Source: an uncultured Desulfuromonadales bacterium
GTDB taxonomy: Bacteria > Desulfobacterota > Desulfuromonadia > Geobacterales > CAIOGM01
DNA: 47,335 nucleotides
Direction of reading: 5' to 3'
NCBI GenBank assembly: GCA_903929485.1
Contig: CAIYUY010000107.1
Span: 1-47,335, forward strand
The translations under genes were made by a program, and so were the position numbers. Numbering within the stretch: position 1 is the first letter of the stretch; each line of letters opens with the position of its first letter. The notes below the pieces were generated by a model, which saw only the letters and a program-made list of their open reading frames with translations, did no database searches and had not been told where the DNA came from. Below, piece by piece: positions 41,762 through 47,335 of this stretch.

Positions 41762-43675
41762 ATGAGTAAAGTTATCGGTATCGACCTGGGGACCACCAAC
41801 TCCTGCGTAGCAATCATGGAGGGGGGAGAGCCTGTTGTCATAGCCAATTCCGAGGGGAACCGGACCACGCCGTCCATGGTCGCTTTCACCGACAGCGGCG
41901 AGCGCCCCGTGGGGCAGCAGGCCAAGCGGCAGGCGGTCACCAACCCGGAAAACACCCTGTATGCCCTCAAGCGGCTCATCGGTCGGAAGTTCGACTCGGA
42001 CGCGGTGCGCAAGGATATTGCCATCTCCCCCTTCAAGATCATCAAGGCCGACAACGGCGACGCCTGGGTGGATGTGCGAGGGAAGAAGTACTCACCGCCG
42101 GAGATCTCGGCCATGGTCCTGCAGAAGATGAAGAAGACCGCCGAAGATTATCTGGGGGAAGAGGTCACCGACGCAGTCATCACGGTACCGGCCTATTTCG
42201 ATGATTCACAGCGGCAGGCCACCAAGGATGCCGGCAAGATCGCCGGTCTCAATGTCTTAAGGATCATTAACGAGCCCACCGCGGCAGCTCTTGCCTATGG
42301 ACTTGACAAGAAGAAAGATGAGAAGATCGCGGTCTTCGACCTGGGGGGTGGGACTTTTGATATATCCATCCTGGAGTTGGGGGATGGGGTCTTTGAGGTT
42401 AAGTCCACCAACGGCGACACTTTCCTGGGAGGGGAGGATTTCGACCAGAAGATCATCGACTGGATCGCCGACGAGTTCAAAAAAGAGCAGGGGATTGATC
42501 TGAGAAGCGATAAGATGGCGCTCCAACGATTGAAGGAGGCGGGGGAGAAGGCCAAGTGCGAGCTCTCCGGCACCATGGAGACCGACATCAATCTCCCTTT
42601 CATCACTGCCGACGCTACCGGTCCCAAGCATCTCAACCTGAAGCTTTCCAGGGCAAAGCTGGAGTCCCTCTGCGCCGAACTCTTGGGCAAGCTGGAAGGC
42701 CCTTGTCGCACCGCATTGAAAGACGCCGGGCTTTCCGCCGGCGACATCGATGAAGTGATTCTCGTGGGGGGGATGACCCGGATGCCTGCGGTGGCGGCGA
42801 AGGTTCAGGCTGTCTTCAACAAGATCCCCAGCAAGGGGGTCAATCCGGATGAGGTGGTTGCCATCGGCGCCGCCATTCAGGGAGGGGTGCTTAAGGGTGA
42901 CGTGAAGGATGTGCTTCTCCTGGACGTGACTCCGCTCTCTCTGGGGATCGAGACTCTGGGCGCTGTCATGACTCGGCTCATCGAAAAGAACACCACTATC
43001 CCCTGCAAGAAGAGTCAGGTCTTCTCCACGGCGGCGGATAACCAGCCGGCGGTGACCATTCATGTCCTCCAGGGTGAGCGGGAGATGGCCGCTGACAACA
43101 AAACGCTGGGAAATTTTGAACTGACCGGCATCCCTTCCGCACCCCGGGGGGTTCCGCAGGTGGAGGTAACCTTCGACATTGACGCCAACGGTATCGTCCA
43201 TGTCTCCGCCAAGGATCTGGGGACCGGCAAGGAGCAGTCTATCCGGATCACCGCCTCTTCGGGACTTTCCAAGGAGGAGATCGACAAGATGGTCCGCGAT
43301 GCCGAGGCTCACGCCACGGATGACAAGAAAAAGCGCGAGGCCATTGAGGCTCGTAATCAGGCCGATAGCCTGATCTATCAGACCGAAAAATCCCTGAAAG
43401 AGTATGGTGACAAGATCGGCGCCGACGATCGAAAGAAGATTGAGGATGGTATCGCCGACCTGAAGAAGGCGGTGGAGGCCAACGACGCCGAAGGGATCAA
43501 GAGCAAGAGTGAAACTCTCATGCAGTCGGCCCATAAGCTGGCCGAAGCGGTTTACGCCCATACCCAGGCGGCTCAAGGGGATGGGGGGGGCGAGCCTCAC
43601 GCCCACGAGGAAGGACCCAAGGGGGAGAAGGTGGTTGACGCCGACTTCGAAGAGATCAAGGAAGAAAAAAAATAA
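41762..43675 (+). CDS. dnaK: Molecular chaperone DnaK (Hsp70)
   Basis: 637 residues from the ATG at 41762 (AAGGGAGGAAAATCAGTC upstream); the frame is open upstream through the repeat but the family starts at [20 protein letters not shown]. ATPase domain signatures are [39 protein letters not shown] and [18 protein letters not shown]. The substrate-binding domain begins near 390 ([20 protein letters not shown]), followed by the lid and an acidic tail. It folds client proteins with DnaJ and GrpE encoded on either side. Confidence 0.98.
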   Translation: MSKVIGIDLGTTNSCVAIMEGGEPVVIANSEGNRTTPSMVAFTDSGERPVGQQAKRQAVTNPENTLYALKRLIGRKFDSDAVRKDIAISPFKIIKADNGDAWVDVRGKKYSPPEISAMVLQKMKKTAEDYLGEEVTDAVITVPAYFDDSQRQATKDAGKIAGLNVLRIINEPTAAALAYGLDKKKDEKIAVFDLGGGTFDISILELGDGVFEVKSTNGDTFLGGEDFDQKIIDWIADEFKKEQGIDLRSDKMALQRLKEAGEKAKCELSGTMETDINLPFITADATGPKHLNLKLSRAKLESLCAELLGKLEGPCRTALKDAGLSAGDIDEVILVGGMTRMPAVAAKVQAVFNKIPSKGVNPDEVVAIGAAIQGGVLKGDVKDVLLLDVTPLSLGIETLGAVMTRLIEKNTTIPCKKSQVFSTAADNQPAVTIHVLQGEREMAADNKTLGNFELTGIPSAPRGVPQVEVTFDIDANGIVHVSAKDLGTGKEQSIRITASSGLSKEEIDKMVRDAEAHATDDKKKREAIEARNQADSLIYQTEKSLKEYGDKIGADDRKKIEDGIADLKKAVEANDAEGIKSKSETLMQSAHKLAEAVYAHTQAAQGDGGGEPHAHEEGPKGEKVVDADFEEIKEEKK

Positions 43676-43707
43676 GAACCGGCGCTTGGCTCTCGGCCCG
43701 AGGCGCT

Positions 43708-43781
43708 AGGGAAAACCGGTAAAAGGCGAAAGACTCCAACAAAAGGAGGCTTTCGCCTTTTGCCGTCGGTTTTCCCTGTGT
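43708..43781. repeat. Long imperfect hairpin between dnaK and dnaJ
   Basis: GGGAAAACCGGTAAAAGGCG continuing AAAGACTCC, loop AACAAAA, then GGAGGCTTTCGCCTTTT and CGGTTTTCCC. About 28 paired positions per arm with few mismatches. The T-run in the right arm is short (TTTT), so it is a partial terminator or RNA-processing site that would lower dnaJ relative to dnaK. Confidence 0.75.
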
Positions 43782-43814
43782 CATGGGTCCGGTGTCCCGC
43801 GCCAGGAGGGTGCT

Positions 43815-44939
43815 TTGGCAAACGGCGAAAAACGTGATTATTATGAGATTCTTGAAGTCCACAAGAATGCTGCCGAGGCGGAGATTAAGAAGGCGTATCG
43901 GCGACTGGCCGTAGCGTACCATCCCGACAAAAATCCCGGCGACAAAGAGTCCGAAGAGAAGTTCAAGGAGCTTTCCGAGGCCTACGCCGTCCTCTCCGAC
44001 GCCGAAAAACGCGCTACCTATGACCGGTTCGGCCATGCCGGGCTGAACAGCGGTGGCGGCGGCGCCGGTTTCTCCGGGGCCGGTTTCGACTTCGGCGACA
44101 TCTTTGGAGATATTTTCGGGGATATCTTCGGTGGGGGGCGACAACGGGGTGGAGCAGGGAGAGGGCGCCGGGGAGACGATCTTCAGTACAATCTGGAGAT
44201 CAGCTTTGAACAGGCCGCCTTCGGCATCGAGAAAACCGTCGAGGTTCCCTACACCAAGGCGTGCGGTGTCTGCAAGGGGAGCGGCGCCAAGCCCGGCACC
44301 GAGGCTAAAACCTGTACCACCTGCCGTGGCGCCGGTCAGGTCCGCTTTCAGCAGGGGTTCTTCAGTGTCAGTCGCCCCTGCAATCAGTGCCGTGGCGAGG
44401 GGAAGATCGTGGAAAGTCCCTGCGCCGAATGCCGGGGGACGGGGAGTGTACGGGATCGGAAAAATTTGTCGGTGAAAGTTCCCCCGGGGGTCGAAACGGG
44501 GAACCGTCTGAAGTTGAATGGCGAGGGGGGGCAGGGGGCCAAGGGGGGGGCAAATGGCGACCTCTATGTGGCTATCACCGTCAAACCTCACACCCTCTTT
44601 GTCCGAGAGGGGAACGATGTCATCTGCGAGATTCCCATCAGCTTCACCCAGGCGGCGCTGGGGACTGAAATCGAGGTGCCGACCTTGGACGGGAAGGTTG
44701 CATTGAAGATCCCTGAAGGGACCCAGTCGGGAAAAGCTTTTCGCCTTAAAGCCAAGGGGGTTCCGGTGCTCCAGGGTTATGGTCGGGGAGACCAGCATGT
44801 GGTGGTGAAGGTAGAAACCCCCACCAACCTCACCCGCCGGCAGCGGGAGCTGCTGGAGCAGTTGGGGTGCGAAGGGGGGGAGGATTGCCACCCCCAGCGG
44901 AAGAGCTTTCTGGACAAGGTCATGGGGATGTTCAGTTAA
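43815..44939 (+). CDS. dnaJ: Co-chaperone DnaJ (Hsp40)
   Basis: 374 residues from a TTG start at 43815 (CAGGAGGG upstream; protein begins [15 protein letters not shown]). J domain with the HPD triad in [17 protein letters not shown] (about residues 34-36), a Gly-rich linker ([20 protein letters not shown]), and four zinc-finger repeats ([32 protein letters not shown]). Two C-terminal substrate-binding domains follow. It delivers clients to DnaK and stimulates its ATPase. The TTG start and the preceding hairpin suggest lower expression than dnaK. Confidence 0.97.
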   Translation: MANGEKRDYYEILEVHKNAAEAEIKKAYRRLAVAYHPDKNPGDKESEEKFKELSEAYAVLSDAEKRATYDRFGHAGLNSGGGGAGFSGAGFDFGDIFGDIFGDIFGGGRQRGGAGRGRRGDDLQYNLEISFEQAAFGIEKTVEVPYTKACGVCKGSGAKPGTEAKTCTTCRGAGQVRFQQGFFSVSRPCNQCRGEGKIVESPCAECRGTGSVRDRKNLSVKVPPGVETGNRLKLNGEGGQGAKGGANGDLYVAITVKPHTLFVREGNDVICEIPISFTQAALGTEIEVPTLDGKVALKIPEGTQSGKAFRLKAKGVPVLQGYGRGDQHVVVKVETPTNLTRRQRELLEQLGCEGGEDCHPQRKSFLDKVMGMFS

Positions 44940-44964
44940 ACCTGAAATGACGAAAGATAAAACA

Positions 44965-45001
44965 ACGGGGACGTGACCGATGAGGTTTCGTCCCCGTTTT
45001 C
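44965..45001 (+). terminator. Terminator of the hrcA-grpE-dnaK-dnaJ operon
   Basis: ACGGGGACG (44965-44973) pairs with CGTCCCCGT (44989-44997), followed by TTTT. It lies between dnaJ and the convergent hypothetical gene. Confidence 0.8.
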
Positions 45002-45013
45002 CGTATTTTAGGA

Positions 45014-45598
45014 TTATTCCACCGTCACCAGCAGCCGGCCGTCGCCGTCCCGCCAACGAAGCCAGCCGGAGGCGTTTTTTTCGTCCCGGACCATTGCCCA
45101 GTCGTCCCTGACTTCGCTGGCTACCAGAGGCGCGCCGGCCGATGTTAGCCCCGCAACGCCACCGGATTCCGCCGGAACCTGTTTGAGCCGGGAAGAGGAT
45201 TCCCGCTGTCCAGCCATGAGTCTCATGGTTCTCCCCGTTAGAAACCGTTCCCAGGGGATCGCGCGCCAGTTTTCTCGGAGTTCAAACCACTGGGTTTCGC
45301 CGGAGGGTGACACCGCGACCCGGGCGAATCCTTCCCGCAGGGCGACTGTGGCCAGGATTATTTCACCCCTCTTTGGGGAGATGGCGGGTGAAAGTGACGG
45401 GAGTTCCGCCAGGAGGAGAGATTCTTTTTGGCGGACGCCGGGGTACTGGTAAACGGTAACGGCGCCGCCGGATTTGTCCGACTCCGGGATAATCAGTACC
45501 CCCTGGCCGGCGTAGGGGCGAAGGAGCGGTGGGGCGCCCAAGGCCGGCAGGGGGAGGAGGAGCAGGAGCGCCAGGAGGATGAGGCGCGAAGCGGTCAT
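45014..45598 (-). CDS. Hypothetical exported protein, SH3-like C-terminus
   Basis: 194 residues. Clear signal peptide (LILLALLLLLPLPALGAPP), so probably periplasmic. The middle has two beta-rich segments (GGAVTVYQYPGVRQKESLLL, GEIILATVALREGFARVAVS). The end (VASEVRDDWAMVRDEKNASG then WLRWRDGDGRLLV) resembles a bacterial SH3 strand pattern with G-W-WR. I do not recognise a named family. The start codon overlaps the stop of the upstream cupin gene by ATGA, so it is co-translated with it. Confidence 0.75.
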   Translation of the reverse strand: MTASRLILLALLLLLPLPALGAPPLLRPYAGQGVLIIPESDKSGGAVTVYQYPGVRQKESLLLAELPSLSPAISPKRGEIILATVALREGFARVAVSPSGETQWFELRENWRAIPWERFLTGRTMRLMAGQRESSSRLKQVPAESGGVAGLTSAGAPLVASEVRDDWAMVRDEKNASGWLRWRDGDGRLLVTVE

Positions 45599-46065
45599 GG
45601 CGTAAAGAGTCGCTCCAGGCCGGCGCGATAGTCGTTTGCTTCGGGGTCATCTTCAGCCGGTGACCAGGGGGCCGACTCTTGGGGGAGCAAAGGGCGGTAG
45701 GGGCCTGCCTTTGCTTCCAGAAAGAGAGTTCCCGGTTCCAGGCAGACCAGGGAATGGTAAATTCCGCTGGGGATGTCGATGCCGAAGGCGTCGCTTCCCA
45801 CGGCAAGGAGGGCCGTTTCCGTGACGTTTCCCGCGTCGTCAAAGTAGATCATTCCCATCCGTCCCCGGAGGAGCAGCATCAGCTCTTCCTTTTCCGGATC
45901 CAGATGTCGGTGGGGGCGGACGTAAGTGCCCGGCTCCAGGGCGTTGAGGAGTCGATTGCAGAGGGATTCGTTTGTGGGGTGAAAGTTGAAATTCTTCCGC
46001 TTGCGTGGGCTTGCCTTTGCCTCAAGGATGACGCCGTCCAGCAGTTCATTGGTTATGAGTTTCAT
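45595..46065 (-). CDS. WbuC-family cupin metalloprotein
   Basis: 156 residues. It matches the WbuC pattern: start MKLITNELLDGVILEAKASP, then RKRKNFNFHPTNESLCNRLL, GTYVRPHRHLDPEKEELMLL, and DIPSGIYHSLVCLEPGTLF. The cupin barrel metal ligands are likely the HRH histidines, a Glu in KEELM and the later His. WbuC proteins are found in O-antigen gene clusters but also stand alone; the reaction is unknown. It lies 2 bases after the VOC gene and overlaps the hypothetical gene, making a three-gene minus-strand operon. Confidence 0.88.
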   Translation of the reverse strand: MKLITNELLDGVILEAKASPRKRKNFNFHPTNESLCNRLLNALEPGTYVRPHRHLDPEKEELMLLLRGRMGMIYFDDAGNVTETALLAVGSDAFGIDIPSGIYHSLVCLEPGTLFLEAKAGPYRPLLPQESAPWSPAEDDPEANDYRAGLERLFTP

Positions 46066-46067
46066 GG

Positions 46068-46424
46068 TCAGAGCTCCACCAGGGCGAACTGGTTACCGTC
46101 CGGATCTTTCACCACCGCCATTTTCCCCCAGGGTGAGATCTCCAGCGGTTCGGTAAAGGCGACGCCGCCGGCGGTGAGGTCGCGGCAGAACTGTTCGATC
46201 CCCTGAATTGTCAGGGTGATGCCGGTGTGCCGCCCCACGAGGGTTCGTGCGTCGTCGGTGAGGGCCAGGGCGACCCCCAGGGCGGCGCCGCCGCCGGGAG
46301 GGGTCAGTTCCATCATGGTCATACTCTCCTGGGAAAGGGGGAGTTTCAGCTGTTCCACGTAGAACCGTTTGGCTCGCGCCAGGTCGGTGACAAAAACAAC
46401 GATATTTTTCATGCCGGTGATCAT
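46068..46424 (-). CDS. VOC (glyoxalase/bleomycin resistance) family protein
   Basis: 118 residues, a single VOC domain of two beta-alpha-beta-beta-beta modules. It starts MKNIVVFVTDLARAKRFYVE within the frame. MITGMKNIVVF gives an upstream Met pair, so the start could be either Met1 or Met5. It ends PWGKMAVVKDPDGNQFALVE, the family's usual second module. Metal ligands are not certain. The substrate is unknown; relatives include small-molecule lyases, isomerases and binding proteins. First gene of the operon with wbuC. Confidence 0.85.
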   Translation of the reverse strand: MITGMKNIVVFVTDLARAKRFYVEQLKLPLSQESMTMMELTPPGGGAALGVALALTDDARTLVGRHTGITLTIQGIEQFCRDLTAGGVAFTEPLEISPWGKMAVVKDPDGNQFALVEL

Positions 46425-46493
46425 GGGGAATCCTTTTTTGATTTGTAGCGGTATTTATATAGTCTGTTTTTTACCTAGTTGAAACATGCTCTG

Positions 46494-46777
46494 TTATGCA
46501 AAGAAAGTCTTGATGATAAGTGCGACAATTCCACCGATAATAAGACCATTCATCCACTTTAATAAGGTTATTTCTCCGGTGATTCGCTCTAGTTTAATGT
46601 CGATCCGGTGTTCGGTTTCTTGTAAATCACCCTTGGTGGCGAGGTCACGGTAATCAAAGGCGGCTTGCAATGATTCCTGTTGCGCTACCGCCAACGCTTC
46701 GGCCTGTTTTTCAGGTATGCCGGACGCTTGCAATGTCTTGATCAACTTGTGTGTGTGTCGAAGGTCATTGTTGCCAT
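46494..46777 (-). pseudogene. DUF1640-like coiled-coil membrane protein, frameshifted at a dinucleotide repeat
   Basis: The ATG at 46777 with AGGAG upstream starts MATMTFDTH, the usual beginning of this family, but then stops (TS, TGA). The next frame continues KLIKTLQASGIPEKQAEALA, then coiled-coil heptads (LATKGDLQETEHRIDIKLER) and a C-terminal transmembrane helix (LIIGGIVALIIKTFFA). The break is at (GT)5 on the plus strand, 46749-46758; removing one GT unit restores FDTHKLIKTL. The family contains a C-terminal membrane anchor and is widespread in bacteria, with relatives among mitochondrial calcium-uniporter regulators. Either a genuine contingency locus, a recent mutation or a sequence error. 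Confidence 0.75.
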
Positions 46778-46948
46778 TATCGCTCTCCTCTCTACTCACA
46801 ACTTCCGCATGACTCACTTCACCCTTCCCGACAATACCATGTACCCATAACAACGACAACAGAAAGTCGCCGGGTATGCACGGGCTTATGGTGCGCACCG
46901 AAAACCCGTGGGTGTCCCACAACTTGTTTACATTGTAATTATTTTAAG

Positions 46949-46977
46949 TTGACAATATTATTAAATAAGTATATTTG
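46949..46977 (+). promoter_or_regulatory. Possible sigma-70 promoter of the caspase-like gene
   Basis: TTGACA (46949-46954), 17-base spacer, TATTTG (46972-46977) in an AT-rich stretch, about 55 bases before the ATG at 47031. Confidence 0.55.
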
Positions 46978-47030
46978 TAGTTTGCAATTTACCGCCACCC
47001 GTGTTCCATGGACACTCAAGGGAGCCTGAA

Positions 47031-47228
47031 ATGTCAAACCGTAAAGCGCTTTGTGTTGGGATCAACCTTTTCAAGAACTATCCCGGCAGCACCTTGCACG
47101 GATGTGTCAACGACGCCAATCAGATGGTCGGTATCCTGGAGAAATATCTTGGCTTCGTTGCCGGAGACATCAGAATAAAGTTTATGCGGTGTGCAGCGAA
47201 GCGGAACCACCGCATAAACTGGAGTTGA
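47031..47228 (+). pseudogene. Caspase-like (peptidase C14) gene, truncated by a hairpin insert
   Basis: From the ATG at 47031 (GGGAGCC upstream) the protein reads MSNRKALCVGINLFKNYPGS then TLHGCVNDANQMVGILEKYL GF and GDIR, the first strand and helix of bacterial metacaspase-like C14 proteins (ALCVGIN, GCVNDA). After residue about 47 it runs into a 42-bp hairpin (47179-47220) and ends in unrelated residues at 47228. The catalytic His and Cys lie further on in intact proteins and are not present. A frame from 47221 to the window end (ELNREASPLLEFYRDFNIRG) is open and may belong to another or the same protein; it is cut by the window edge. Confidence 0.65.
47179..47220. repeat. 12-bp inverted repeat interrupting the caspase-like frame
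   Basis: AGTTTATGCGGT (47179-47190) pairs with ACCGCATAAACT (47209-47220), with loop GTGCAGCGAAGCGGAACC. It sits where the caspase-like similarity ends, suggesting insertion or a deletion scar. Confidence 0.8.
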
Positions 47229-47335
47229 ACTAAACCGCGAAGCTTCACCGCTCTTGGAGTTTTATCGGGATTTTAATATTCGTGGTGGGGATAATAGCCC
47301 TATTGTGAACCGGGTACAATGGATATATCTGAAGA

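Noticed and set aside
42257-45056. Long minus-strand open frames opposite dnaK and dnaJ
   Set aside because: Shadows of highly conserved chaperone genes; no independent start signals or motifs.
46778-46922. N-terminal extension of the DUF1640-like frame to 46922
   Set aside because: The added residues have no family match, and the true start with AGGAG and MATMTFDTH lies at 46777 in another frame; the extension is a by-product of the frameshift.

Overview
The window is 47.3 kb of GC-rich bacterial chromosome. Gene content and order point to a member of the Desulfuromonadia (Geobacter/Pelobacter-like delta-proteobacteria). The supporting features are an rplU-rpmA-obg-proB-proA block, a dCMP deaminase-nrdR-ribD-ribE block, a MucR/Ros-type zinc-finger regulator, a heme-binding cis/trans fatty-acid isomerase, formate-dependent PurT, and LpxD (Gram-negative lipid A). 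This placement is inference from gene content; the window holds no rRNA or other marker to confirm it. I saw no tRNA, rRNA or CRISPR array.

Layout. 1-3.3 kb: valS, then a BrnT-type toxin gene broken by a stop codon and its intact partner. 3.3-6.3 kb: dCMP deaminase, nrdR, ribD, ribE. 6.4-12 kb (minus): a 1440-residue hybrid histidine kinase followed by a response regulator/diguanylate cyclase; the two share a C-terminal helical module. 12.2-16.6 kb: mutT and a B12-type radical SAM gene, split by a roughly 2.2 kb accessory insert (HsdS-like remnant, RhuM-Fic/Doc protein, Fic protein) and flanked by a diverged duplication of the mutT 3' end. 16.7-27.5 kb: mucR, tlpA-ccdA, polyprenyl synthase, lpxD, mazG, murJ, a LysM-NlpC/P60 hydrolase, a fused CdaA-YbbR diadenylate cyclase, and menG/ubiE. 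27.8-33.7 kb: purT, a Rieske protein, rplU-rpmA-obg-proB-proA. 34-36 kb: a second accessory patch with a DUF6036-like nucleotidyltransferase and partner, a decayed type ISP restriction gene, and a gene-less promoter-terminator unit. 36.2-45 kb: cti-hemW and the CIRCE-controlled hrcA-grpE-dnaK-dnaJ operon. 45-47.3 kb: small metabolic and hypothetical genes, a DUF1640-like gene frameshifted at a dinucleotide repeat, and a caspase-like gene cut by a hairpin.

The most unusual theme is between the genes. Two kinds of short palindromic DNA recur. The first is a family of about 28-bp palindromes with ends GTAGGGGC/GCCCCTAC and a variable core. It is inserted in frame in valS, abuts the proA stop codon, and sits on the scars of two broken restriction genes. 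The second is a set of intergenic word repeats: short words of about 7-11 bp, tandemly repeated and followed by their own reverse complement. Each locus uses a different word but the same architecture. They lie inside operons (ribD/ribE, hrcA/grpE, grpE/dnaK, purT/Rieske), usually just upstream of a ribosome-binding site. At mazG/murJ their two arms bracket a restriction-enzyme fragment. Defence genes (type I, type ISP, a possible helicase-type nuclease, BrnT) are mostly decayed, so the region looks like a graveyard of defence islands with palindromes at the breakpoints.
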